A stretch of 64,000 bases of DNA. Source: Torymus aiolomorphi (Eukaryota; Arthropoda; Insecta; Hymenoptera; Torymidae). The stretch lies in the NCBI GenBank assembly GCA_036365515.1, contig CM070873.1, positions 75,914,529 to 75,978,528 of the forward strand. The letters run 5' to 3'. Position numbers and translations under genes: made by a program. Below, in pieces: positions 12,163 through 23,149 of the stretch (its first letter is position 1; every line of letters starts with the position of its first letter). The notes under the pieces were generated by a model, which searched no databases, had not been told where the DNA came from, and was given only the letters and a program-made list of their open reading frames with translations.

Positions 12163-13230
12163 TTACTGAAGAAGATGCTCAAAAGTTGCACCATTTACTT
12201 GTTGACAACATTCTATTCTCCTTTTAAAGTTTCTAACAGTATTTAATAATACTTGACGTGGAATACTTAAGCAGATTTGTGTAATCCTTTGAATCATGTC
12301 ATCTCTTGTAGTTGGCCTGTTGCGGTAGACTGTATTTTTTAGGAAGCCCCATAAATAAAAATCTGGAGATGTCAGATCTGGAGATCTTGGTGGCCATGCT
12401 ACGGGACCTCCTCTACCAATCCATCGACCGTTAAACCTTTCATTAAGAAAATCTCTGACAATTCTGGCATAATGTGGAGGAGCACCATCTTGTTGTAGCC
12501 ACATTCTGGCCCTTGTATGGAGATCAACGTTTTCTAGAAAGAGTGGTAGCTCGTCTCTCAGCAACTGTAAATAAGTATGTTGAGTTACGTGACCTTCAAA
12601 AAAATAAGGTCCAATCAGACATCCGTTAATGATACCACACCATACCGTTACATTCCAGCGATGCTGATGATCAACTTCTCGCATCCAATGAGGATTAACA
12701 GGAGACCAGTAGTGGCAATTATGGCGATTCAACATACCAGTACTCTGAAATGTAGCCTCGTCGCTAAAAAGAACATTGTTAAAGAAATTTTCATCATCAG
12801 TAATTTGTTGTATTGCCCATTGGCAAAATGTTATTCTCCGTCGATAATCTTCCACAGTTAAAGCTTGATTTAGAGTAATGTGGTAAGGATGGTAACGTGC
12901 ATATCGTAAATATCTACTGGCCGTAGATCTTGAAATACCCATTGTTAACTCGATTTCGCGTAAACTGACATGAACATTTAAATGTACCATGGCTAGAACA
13001 GCAAGAAAGCCAGGATTATTTTCATAATCGTGTTCATTCAGTGTCCTCCTTCTTCGAACGAAGTTTCCTTGTCGACCGCGCAGTTCAATGTCACGTATTA
13101 CCGTATGATCAGGATGTTGTCGTTGAGGGAACCGAGCACGATACAATCTGCTTGCCTCTCGATAGTTTCGTCGACATTCTCCTAAAATAAGAAGAATGTC
13201 AACTATTTCATTAGCAGAATAGTCAGGCAT
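12163..13230 (-). CDS. DD41D mariner-like transposase
   Basis: A 355-aa uninterrupted ORF. Residues ~1-60 look like a first helix-turn-helix. Residues ~86-112 (SLREIELTMGISRSTASRYL) are a second, recognition-type HTH. The catalytic triad is D157 (VLFSDEATF), D248 (WLQQDGAPPHY) and D290 (SPDLTSPDFYLW). The last two are separated by 41 residues, so DD41D rather than the DD34D of classical mariners. The protein would bind the TIRs in the nucleus and catalyse cut-and-paste transposition into TA sites. The length matches the family and there are no frameshifts or stops, so this copy may be recent or functional. A decayed relative lies at 59138-59484. The family name (rosa-like or another DD41D lineage) is inference. 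Confidence 0.92.
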   Translation of the reverse strand: MPDYSANEIVDILLILGECRRNYREASRLYRARFPQRQHPDHTVIRDIELRGRQGNFVRRRRTLNEHDYENNPGFLAVLAMVHLNVHVSLREIELTMGISRSTASRYLRYARYHPYHITLNQALTVEDYRRRITFCQWAIQQITDDENFFNNVLFSDEATFQSTGMLNRHNCHYWSPVNPHWMREVDHQHRWNVTVWCGIINGCLIGPYFFEGHVTQHTYLQLLRDELPLFLENVDLHTRARMWLQQDGAPPHYARIVRDFLNERFNGRWIGRGGPVAWPPRSPDLTSPDFYLWGFLKNTVYRNRPTTRDDMIQRITQICLSIPRQVLLNTVRNFKRRIECCQQVNGATFEHLLQ

Positions 13231-14321
13231 TCTTTTTTAGTTGTAAATGCAATTATTTATCAAAACACACCACAAAAGAAATAATATGTTATTATACTAT
13301 ACAATATTTTAAAACGAAAAAGTTTAATTTTCTGTGCCAATATAAGTGTGCTCAATTTGAAAACAATTTGATGTAAACAGTAATAATTATTGACTATTAC
13401 CGATCAATGCTGAATACTACCGGTCACTATTGGATACAGGTGGTCAACACTTATTAACTTTTGTTATTATTTGATATAAGTGGTTAACCCTGGTAAATAT
13501 TGATAATAGTAAAAATAGTAAAATTTTCCGCTCTTTCCATTTACGAGGTCAGAAATAGGGGTTCCCATTTGAAAAAATCGATTTGACCTTCAAATGACCT
13601 TGATCATTGACCTCAAGGTCATAACCAAGGTCACGATCAGTTGGGCCGCTCCAAACCCTACAACTTCTGTATTTAACACTCGTATGCGTAATTATGGGAA
13701 TGTTTGGATGCGTTGATTGATTTTGATTTTAAACATGACCATGACCATGACCATGGCCTTGACTCAAGGACATATCTGAACGTAAAATTTTCCGCTCTTT
13801 CCATTTACAAGGTCAAAAATGGGGGTTCCCATTTGAAAAAATCGATTTGACCTTCAAATGACCTTGATCATTGACCTCAAGGTCATAACCAAGGTCACGA
13901 TCAGTTGGGCCCCTCTGAACCCTACAACTTTTGTATTAAAAGTTTTTTTCCATCTCCCTTAGTTTTCGAGATATTTGCCTGGTGGTTTTAAAATGGGACA
14001 CCCGGTATACAAAAAATTTACAAATCATAATAAAATGTACGAAATAAAAAAAACGTAAAAAACGTAAAAACTTTAAATGTATATAAACTCGTATGAATCC
14101 GTAAATAAATGTAAAAAAATGTAGGAAACTGTAAGATTCATTAGAACTTACGGAAATGTTTGTTTTCGTACGTTTTTTTATAGTTTCTTATGTTTTCGTA
14201 CCTTTTCTTACGTTATCATACGTTTTAATTTTTAGGTACCAATTCAAAGGATTTTATGAATCGTTGAAAATCGTAGATAACTGTAAGAAACCGTACACAA
14301 CCATACGAAATATGACCGAAT

Positions 14322-14408
14322 TGGAACGGTTTTCTACAGTTTTGTACAATTTTGTACGGATTCCTACGGTTTCTTACGATTTCCTATGTTTGTTTTTTTC
14401 TATGCGGG
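14322..14408 (-). repeat. Right terminal inverted repeat of the outer element
   Basis: Inverted copy of 10860-10945, from 'cgaattggaacggtttt' to 'ttttttctatgcgggg'. No transposase belonging to this outer element is visible. I find nothing supportable from 14409 to 15080. Confidence 0.6.
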
Positions 14409-15080
14409 GTAGTAAAAATATCCCCTTTTCTGACTTAAGAAATTGTCCGAAGAAGTAATATATAAATACTAAGCGAAAAATCATAAAAATGTCTACAACA
14501 AAAAGAAAAGATCTTTTTTTAAATAATTATTATATATAACGACTTTTCAAAACCATATATGGTTTAGTAATAAGATTTTCACGTGCGAACTTATTACTTT
14601 TATAAATTGATGTAGATCGAACCATTACAATTTAGCTGCATCTCTATAGTGAGATATATAATAGGCATACTTAAGAACGTTCTTCGGGGACAGTGATGCT
14701 CAATTTCATCAATGTCGCGAAAATTGTGATTTAAAAATTTTATTTATGATGGAAACCCTACATAAGCTTTTGTATATTACTCAAAAAAAAAAAAAAAAAA
14801 AATGACGGTGTGAGCAAAAAGGTGTCAATACGATATTTGAAATAAATATCATTTAATAAATATGGTGTGACTATATACAAATATACAAATAAAATGAACG
14901 TTCTTCGTTATATTGCTATATGTCTCTGAAATTAATCCCGCTCATATTATTTTTCTTGATTTCTAGTTTTATACATCACGCTTGAAAAACAACCAAAAAG
15001 GGAATTTTTTTAAACGAATTAAGAAATGCATTCTATGTTAACACTATATGCACCTTTGAAGTTAAATATTTCATTTTTGA

Positions 15081-15297
15081 TTACCCTTGTCGAAAGTGCC
15101 ACTTTCGCTCCCGATTCAAAAACGCGAATGTGGTATTTTCGGCCCAGGTATGGTGAAAAGTAGTATACGCTCCATGGGAGTAAAATTGGCCAGCCCACAT
15201 CTTGTGCTTGCTACCTTCGCCTTCGGCTCGGGTGTCAATTTACACGATATATGGACTGTCCAAGTTTTTTCCTCCCTAGATACGTAATATACTATTT
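15081..15297 (-). repeat. Double-hairpin repeat, copy B
   Basis: Reverse-orientation copy of the 10502 and 32614 repeats. It shares 'tattttcggcc', 'agtatacgc(a/t)cca', 'tgggctggcca' and 'ggaggaaaaaactt' in reverse. Its right edge has the 'acgtaatatac' terminus corresponding to 'tatattacgcac'. Confidence 0.68.
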
Positions 15298-16640
15298 CGA
15301 AGAATGTTCTTCATGACTATAGTTCCTCATGTTCATATGAATTTCAAGGCATTGATTATGACATTTGGGAGTGCTCTTGATATTACACTAGTAGGGAAAA
15401 ATTAATCACGCACTACATAATTTTAAACTAAAAATTTTTCCACTAAAAATGTCCATACTTTAAAGAATCAAATATATTTGTCTGTAAATATGTGTTTGGT
15501 TTTTTGAATGCATGCGATTTAAAAGTATAATATCTACATATTCATCATAATTTTTTGTAAAATTTACTACTTGTAACTTAAAATTTATAGTAAATAAATC
15601 ATCATGATTTAAAATTTTTGAAATAAAAAAAAAATGACTATTACCTTAATAGTTGATCTATGCGATGTACATACTTTACTATTTTTATTTCAATTTATGT
15701 ATAATATAATATATAATTTAGGCTATAAATTAACCTTAATTTTTGTACTATTATTTAATAATACATAAAATAATAAATTAAATAATAATATAGTTATAAA
15801 TACTATATTTTATAATATACGTACAAATTTATTGTAAATAGATTTCTTTAACACAAAAAGACTTACTTATATAGAAAAAAGCAATCTAAATTGTTGTAAT
15901 GTTTTTTGTGTTCTTTTACAAATAATAAAGAAAATTTTACCATTAAAAATGTATTTTACTGTTGTAGTGTTGGCATCGACAGTTATAGGAGCATTTTGTT
16001 TTATTTCGATTTGAAACGTTTTCTAAAGAAATCATTAAAAGTTTATGTAAAAAAAAAATGTATGTAAATAAAAGGTTTTTCATTTGATGAACATAATATG
16101 TATGGTTCGTCTATTGTTAAAATAAAAAAATAGAATAATATAATGATGTTTTAAAAGTCTGAATTTAAATTTATTTAAAAAAAAATTTTTTTTCATCTAG
16201 TTTCAACGGTTAGTCGTAAGATGTCGTTTGTGTGCGTATTCAAGGTATACACATGAACCTGTCATGAACATATGTATTATATATGTAGCATTGTATTTTT
16301 TGATACTCTATATACTTGTGTAAACAAACTTAATAAAGTATAGTACAGAAGTAAGTTTTATTGAGGACCTGGCCTGGAGCTAGAATACCTCTTATTGGAA
16401 GAAAAAAAAAGTAAGTTTAATTAAATAAATACTGTCATGTTGGTTATATTAAATATTTTTAGGTTACATAAATTTTCTATTCATTATTTTAAATTTTGAT
16501 AATTTTAAGATATATTTAGAGGGATGCATAGTTGTTGGAAAATTAATTTTATTTAATATGTTGGTATAATTTGATTTTTGTAAATTTCAAGTTGTAAATA
16601 TAGTGCAACGTGCAACAACTTTTCTCTGGCTTGGAATAAG
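15298..16640. other. AT-rich stretch without identified features
   Basis: I found no supportable gene, RNA or structured repeat here. It holds only A/T homopolymer runs and low-complexity sequence. Confidence 0.4.
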
Positions 16641-19600
16641 TATTAAAATACCTATATTTTCTAAAAAAAAAAATTTTCTAGCTATCACGGTTCTTTTGTT
16701 ATTAACAAAAACGTGTTTTTTTTAGAAGCTTATAACTTCTAAACTTAACGGTCAATTTTTTTGAGAAAAATCATGATAATACAGAATATAAATAGCTAAA
16801 ATTTGAATAAATTCTGTAGGCTAGACTTTGAGTAAAAAATTGAAAAATGAAAAAAATCAGTTTTGTATGTCCAACGATTACAAGAGTAAAATTGACTTAA
16901 TGGCTTCAAAATTCCTTTTAGAGGTAGATTTTTTATAGTTCTCGGTTGAGTTCTTTGGGCAAAATGATTGGTCCATAAATTTCAGAGATATTTGAGGTTA
17001 AAAATTTTTTGACATTTTTTTAAAATCGTAATTTCTCGAGAACGGCTATATGTATCTGAATGGGGTGGGTGGCATTCGAAAGAGAATTAAGATACCTATA
17101 TTTTCTAAAAAAATTAATTTTCTATCTATCACGGTACTTTAGTTATCACAAAAAACAAAAACGTGTTTTTTTTAAAAACTCATAACTCCGCTACCGCTAC
17201 CTACCGATACGATATCTACCGCTAGGTGGTGTGGAATGAGGAAACGTCATTGAGTAGACATACGATGTTTTTTTTTTTAATTTTTAAAAAACCAACCAAC
17301 AAAATGAATTAAAATGTTTAAAAATTATATCTATTATAATCTATTATAATTATGAATTATGCATTATGAATGCATTATATTCTGCATTATTATAATTTAT
17401 TTGTGGGTTATGAACTTTTTAAAAAAAAACACGTTTTTGTTAATAACAAAACAACCGTGATAACTATCTGTTTTATTATAAAATATAGATATTTTACTTC
17501 TATTTCAAATGATAACTTTATTTATCAGCTCAAAATTTATATAAATTTGATATAAATAAATAATAAATAAATAAATTAATTTAAAAATTAACAATTTTTA
17601 ATATTCATAAATGAATTTAATTATAATTATGCAATAAATTTTTTTAAAAATTATAAATTTTGTTATTAAAAATTAATTAAAGGAATCAACAAATTACGGT
17701 TGAGGAAACTACGGGCCAATGAATTGGCAGCGGTTTTTTTTTTAATGAGTGGATTTAAATTTTTGAGTCGGATATGTAGCATCCGAAAGAGCATGAAAAA
17801 AATTATATTTAAAAAAAAAATTCTTTAGCTATCACGGTTCTTTTGTTATTAACAAAAACGTTTTTTTTTTTTAAAGCTTATAACTCCTAAACTAAAAGAT
17901 AAATTTTTTTGAGAAAAATCATGATAATGCAGAATATAAATAACTATAATCTGTAAAAATTTGAATCAATTCTTTTGGTTAGTTTTTGAGTAAAAAATTG
18001 AAAAATGACAAAAATCAGTTTTGTATGTCCAATGATTACAAGAGTAAAATTGACTTAATAGCTTCAAAATTCCTTTTAGAGGTAGATTTTTTATATTTCT
18101 CGGTCGAGTTCTTTGGGCAAAATGATTGGTCCATAAATTTCAGAGATATTTGTGGTTAAAAATTTTTTGACATTTTTTTAAAATCGTAATTTCTAGAGAA
18201 CGGCTATATGTATCTGAATGGGGTGGGTGGCATTCGAAAGCGAATTTAAATACCTATATTTTCTAAAAAAATTAATTTTCTATCTATCACGGTACTTTAG
18301 TTATCACAAAAAACAAAAACGTGTTTTTTTTAAAAACTCATAACTCCGCTACCGCTACCTACCGATACGATATCTACCGCTAGGTGGTGTGGAATGAGGA
18401 AACGTCATTGAGTAGACATACGATGTTTTTTTTTTTAATTTTTAAAAAACCAACCAACAAAATGAATTAAAATGTTTAAAAATTATATCTATTATAATCT
18501 ATTATAATTATGAATTATGCATTATGAATGCATTATATTCTGCATTATTATAATTTATTTGTGGGTTATGAACTTTTTAAAAAAAAACACGTTTTTGTTA
18601 ATAACAAAACAACCGTGATAACTATCTGTTTTATTATAAAATATAGATATTTTACTTCTATTTCAAATGATAACTTTATTTATCAGCTCAAAATTTATAT
18701 AAATTTGATATAAATAAATAATAAATAAATAAATTAATTTAAAAATTAACAATTTTTAATATTCATAAATGAATTTAATTATAATTATGCAATAAATTTT
18801 TTTAAAAATTATAAATTTTGTTATTAAAAATTAATTAAAGGAATCAACAAATTACGGTTGAGGAAACTACGGGCCAATGAATTGGCAGCGGTTTTTTTTT
18901 TAATGAGTGGATTTAAATTTTTGAGTCGGATATGTAGCATCCGAAAGAGCATGAAAAAAATTATACTTAAAAAAAAAATTCTTTAGCTATCACGGTTCTT
19001 TTGTTATTAACAAAAACGTTTTTTTTTTTTAAAGCTTATAACTCCTAAACTAAAAGATAAATTTTTTTGAGAAAAATCATGATAATGCAGAATATAAATA
19101 ACTATAATCTGTAAAAATTTGAATCAATTCTTTTGGTTAGTTTTTGAGTAAAAAATTGAAAAATGACAAAAATCAGTTTTGTATGTCCAATGATTACAAG
19201 AGTAAAATTGACTTAATAGCTTCAAAATTCCTTTTAGAGGTAGATTTTTTATATTTCTCGGTCGAGTTCTTTGGGCAAAATGATTGGTCCATAAATTTCA
19301 GAGATATTTGTGGTTAAAAATTTTTTGACATTTTTTTAAAATCGTAATTTCTAGAGAACGGCTATATGTATCTGAATGGGGTGGGTGGCATTCGAAAGCG
19401 AATTTAAATACCTATATTTTCAAAAAAAAATAATTTTTCTAGCTATCACGGTTCTTTTGTTATTAACAAAAACGTAAACATTGAAAAATGAAAAAAATGA
19501 GTTTTTTATGTCCAACGATTACTGGTGTAAAATTGACTTAATTGCTTCAAAATTCCTTGTAGAGGTAGATTTTAAATAGTTTTCGGCTGAGTCTTTGCGC

Positions 19601-19700
19601 AAAATGATTGGTCCATAAATTTCAGAGATATTTGATGTTAAGATTTTTTTTAAATTTTTTTCCAAATCGTAATTTCTCGAGAACGGCTTGATGAATCAGC
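16641..19700 (+). repeat. HINE-like dispersed-repeat core blocks
   Basis: The core blocks named for 2229-4230 recur here, for example 'ttctcgagaacggct' near 17031 and 'tagctatcacggttctttt' near 16680, 17827, 18985 and 19439. Two copies of the 3' hairpin GCCAATGAATTGGC-AGCGG-T(n) lie at 17715-17743 and 18873-18901. The region is therefore several related elements in tandem, part of which has been duplicated (next entry). Confidence 0.7.
17100..19415 (+). repeat. Near-perfect 1,158-bp tandem duplication
   Basis: 17109-18266 and 18267 onward are almost identical. The same 61-codon chance ORF starts at 17370 and 18528, and the 3' hairpins at 17715 and 18873 are also 1,158 bp apart. I noticed only isolated differences, for example 'ttatattt' against 'ttatactt'. 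The first part of another unit continues past 19415 with diverged sequence. Such identity in otherwise decayed DNA implies a recent duplication, or an assembly artefact. Confidence 0.9.
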
Positions 19701-20848
19701 TATAGATTTATAGACAATTTTGTGTGTGATATAGATATTATGTATGTGAATTTTTATCAAGATGTAAAATCAAGAGAACATTGCTCTAAGTTTTACAATA
19801 ATATACCCTTTTGCAAAGTTTCAAGTCAAAATATTAATTCGGCAATGTAACCTCACAATGTATCTCTTTTCGCAGTTTTTTTCACGCAGTTGGCACTAGC
19901 TATTTTTTTTTGTTTTTTGTGGGCAATGAATTTTTTTTTTTGCAAAATATAAAATTGTATAATAATAATTGCTTTTTTATGATAAAAAGTATTTTTCTTT
20001 TTTATTCAAACAAAGAAATTAACGTAATTCTCGGACTTCTGAAAATTGGTGTACGTTTGAGGTTATGTTGTCATTTTGAGGTTATGTTTCCGTTGATACC
20101 CACTCTTTCATAGCGCCATCTGCAGATGAATCAGCTATCTCTACCTTACCGACAGAGCAGTATACAACATCAGATAGGTTATCCAACTTTACAAACAGAG
20201 CCGTATGAGACATGTACTATATATACTGCGCGCTCCACTAGGCGGCGAGCCGGAGTCGTCGCGCTGCCCACTGCTGAGTAGGCGCACTATCGGCTATAAG
20301 TCAGGTTGTGCAAACCATCAACAACTACTACCTACACGCACACATCGTGTGAGGGTGGGTGGTGGTTTGTTAAATAATTGATTAATTAATTTATTTTTTA
20401 TTTTTTTTTTCATTTTTTTCATTTTTTCTCCTCTTTTTTCTCCTGTTCAACAAGAGGAGCATAAGCACTTGAATTTTGATTCATATGATGTTAGGCACAC
20501 AAGCATCTACTCCCAATCCATATGTAGATAACACATGAAGCATGCATACATCCCACCACCGCTCAATGGGGTTCGCATCTTCAAACCTTCACAGAATTCT
20601 TGGAAAAATTTTTTGGACAGGTTGAGACGGAGCTCGCTGATACAAGTTCAAACCTGTATAGAATTCTTGGAAAAATGGCATGGAGCTTTCTGATTGGTCG
20701 AACGCCGCCATCACTATAGACTGGACAAAATTTTCACAATTCCGGTAGGAATTCGTGGAGCATCGAACGGTAAATTTATTTTTTAATGATGAGAGCCCCA
20801 ACCATCACTTGTGAGGTATATTACCTCTCCATCATTTATTAATAGAGT
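19701..20848. other. No gene identified; short direct repeats
   Basis: Contains a GC-richer patch at 20225-20345 and a ~60-bp imperfect direct repeat around 20583-20690 ('agaattcttggaaaaat' twice). Short ORFs here resemble nothing I recognise. The adjacent minus-strand decayed genes suggest this may be the 3' flank of that unit. Confidence 0.35.
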
Positions 20849-21336
20849 TTATTCATAATCCATATGTATGTATTTAAAGTAAAAATTTTTCATCAGCTTG
20901 ACGTTGTGAAGTGCACAAGCAGCTTTATATGCTCCATTGTGATTGGTGCAAACAGTCACCGTCTTCTTAGGCTCGTCAAAGCTTAAATAGCCATACTCGA
21001 TGACGTTGATAGCGTTGACCTTGAAGCGTCTTAACACTCTCTTCTGATTTCACCATGGATAAATACCTTCGTCGCATCATACAGATTATCTCGAATGATT
21101 TTCTCCACGTTAGTGTAGAGAACTTCTCCAGATTTCGAGAGAAGGCTGTGATAGCAATACTACAACCATGTATTCTCACATCGGTACTTGTCCGTGAGTC
21201 GACGCCACGGATACGGCTCTCGAAACATGGGCACCATAGGTTCTGATTTGTCGTCTAGAGGAAGTATGGTGAGTTCCTTGAAAATGAAATCGTTCACTGG
21301 TTGATTGAAGCCCTGCATGTCTATGACGTACTCCAT
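20849..21336 (-). pseudogene. Decayed ORF of an unrecognised insect virus/transposon-like protein
   Basis: Reading begins at the ATG at 21336 (MEYVIDMQGF..., later PYPWRRLTDKYR). It hits an in-frame TAG after about 57 codons, continues, then shifts frame near 21035 into a C-terminal segment ending at 20849 that contains TVCTNHNGAYKAACALHNVK. The two halves read as one protein of ~160 residues. I recall similar uncharacterised insect proteins beginning 'M-x-Y-V-I-D-x-Q-G-F', but I do not know a function. A nuclease-like fold, from the early acidic motif, is speculation. It lies downstream of, and on the same strand as, the DUF8207-like pseudogene, which suggests they came from one mobile or viral unit. 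Confidence 0.5.
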
Positions 21337-21679
21337 TCTGAATGCTCGGGCTGTATGCTACTTCAACCAATCAGAAGCCTTTCCACAGGTTATGACCTGA
21401 TGATTGATTATTGGAAAGTTTAACTCATTATTATGTGATGAAAATCTTAGCATGCTGATATAACCGAAGCCTCGCCTAACCGCTTGCGAGAGTACTTTCA
21501 TTTTAAAGCAACCTATCGGTCAGCTGAGCAACTACTACGCTGGCTTTCCCAGACATCTATGTATGCTAACCTAAAAAAAATTTGTATTTTTTAAATGGCG
21601 CAAGTCCCAACAATCGCTCCCACCTGTGAGATACAACCACATACAATTAGCTCCCAATCAATCAACATTCCTTTACCAT

Positions 21680-22759
21680 TTAATGTATGAGCCTTGCCTC
21701 GCGAAGTTCATTAATAATAAAATAGATTTCTGCAGAGTTATTTACCATATTTTGCTCAACAATGAGTACTCGAAGGCGGTCAACTAATTTATTAGGGTCA
21801 TTTCAGACATTGAGTTCATATGCAGATGCAATATTGCCTTGCAATGACGAAACAACTTCTTCCTCCTCCTCCTCATCACTAGGCCACAGTATTTTTTTCC
21901 ATTTACATCTCCAATTAATCAAGTCCTTATTTTTTATTTTTTATTTGGCATATTTTTCTTTCCAAAGTTTTCTCGATAAATTTTTATCGGTTGAGAAATT
22001 AGATGCACCTTTATAAAAATGATAAGCTTTGTCATAACTATCCACGTTATTGGTAGTTTGCCCTAGAAAATGAGAGTCAATTTGAGAATTTTCTTGATCG
22101 GCAGTTGTGAGATTTAGAGGATTAACCTTCAATTTGGCTACCACTGTAGATTCTTTTCACTAGGCAGTCTTATATTTCTCTCCCATTACATTACTAGCAT
22201 TTTTAAATTCAGAAAGGGATTCTTTCAATCCTGGAAATACTCTTGACGATTGTTCGAACATTGGTGAAATAAAATTATAAAATTTGTTACTCTTTAGTTT
22301 CCGAATCGACTTATTTGCGCAGTATAGCTTTTTATGAGCACTCGAATGTACTATGATCATTCTATAATTTTCCAAATCAGCTGAATTAATGCGATTTTCA
22401 TTAGGATTTTTTCTAAACAGCAACTGTAACAAGCCCTCAGTCAGTTGAAAAGTTGCACCACATACTTTCACGATGTTACCTTCAAGCTCTATTAGCGAAT
22501 TACCAATCATAAGAACATTTTCTTTTTTGTAAACACCATATACATTATCAAGATACCTCTTTGAATTACGTTTGAGCTTGGATAAATATTTCTTGTAAAG
22601 TGAAACCATTTTCTTACCAGCGTCAACAGCACTGCTATATGGAGCACTGTCAGTACTATCTAGATCTGCCGTCATCTTTAAATAAGAGACATCATTTCTC
22701 ACATTATCAAGACAATTATCAATGATGTTCTTCAAAGACAGATTTTTCCTTAATAGCAT
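21680..22759 (-). pseudogene. DUF8207-like protein, decayed
   Basis: The longest open part (22160-22759, 199 aa) is Lys-rich. Its central domain includes VLMIGNSLIELEGNIVKVCG, then TEGLLQLLFRKNPNE and a 'NYRMIIVHSSAHKKLY' block. This matches my recollection of the insect DUF8207 domain (a 'mIGd.pI' start, 'T.GLleLl..k.P', 'Y..Il..t.Ahr'). After stops and a frame change near 22145, more of the protein is readable. Its C-terminus at 21680-21800 has NDPNKLVDRLRVLI and INELREARLI, also typical, preceded by TGA where the family has Trp. Function unknown; these genes are common in insect genomes near mobile elements. The DUF name is from memory and needs a profile search. Confidence 0.55.
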
Positions 22760-22850
22760 CTTTGAACATACGAAGACTATCCACTTCTCGCTGAGGATAT
22801 ACCATGTTTATGCTTTCAGAGTTCAGCTCGAACTTAACATACATTAAAGC
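22719..22850 (-). pseudogene. C-terminal end of a third ORF in the same decayed unit
   Basis: A minus-strand frame overlapping the DUF8207-like ORF reads FELNSESINMVYPQREVDSL and a short Lys/Glu-rich tail, and ends at a tandem TGA-TAA (22719). Upstream it is blocked by a TAA, so only ~40 residues survive. The short overlap of two same-strand frames is typical of compact viral or transposon genomes. I do not recognise it. Confidence 0.35.
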
Positions 22851-22983
22851 TTCAGCTGTTATTTAGAGTCAAATCCATTCGCAGCACACATATCACAAAA
22901 TCTGAGGTGTTCATGTATCAACACTTCAGCTGAACTCTACTATGAACCAAACGAACTCTGACTAAAGATACTTTCATTTGTTT

Positions 22984-22986
<3 letters not shown>

Positions 22987-23016
<30 letters not shown>
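22987..23016. repeat. (TA)n microsatellite
   Basis: About 15 TA dinucleotides in a row. Confidence 0.9.
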
Positions 23017-23017
<1 letters not shown>

Positions 23018-23149
23018 CTATTGCTATTAGTTTGATATGGGGTTGGTAGTCTATTCGAATCAACAGGCAACCAGCACCTTTTAACGTACTCGCTTTCGGA
23101 ATCAATACTTATAATAATACAAAACTTTAGTGCCAAACCTTCCACATTT

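Larger units (their letters stand above)
11057..14005 (-). mobile_element. Mariner-superfamily (DD41D) DNA transposon, structurally complete
   Basis: The ends are CCGGGTGTCCCATTTTAAAA at 11057 and its complement ending at 14005. TA dinucleotides sit directly outside (11055-11056 and 14006-14007), as for Tc1/mariner target duplications. The long terminal regions contain tandem ~250-bp blocks rich in 'aaggtca' and 'cctcgtaaatggaaagagcgg' (about 11135-11760 on the left, 13515-13930 inverted on the right). A 30-bp tandem array and one intact transposase lie between. At 2,949 bp it is longer than a typical 1.3-kb mariner, mostly because of the repeated ends. Confidence 0.88.

Noticed and set aside
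17370..18713. Two identical 61-codon ORFs
   Set aside because: Identity follows from the 1,158-bp tandem duplication; composition is AT-rich and there is no domain.
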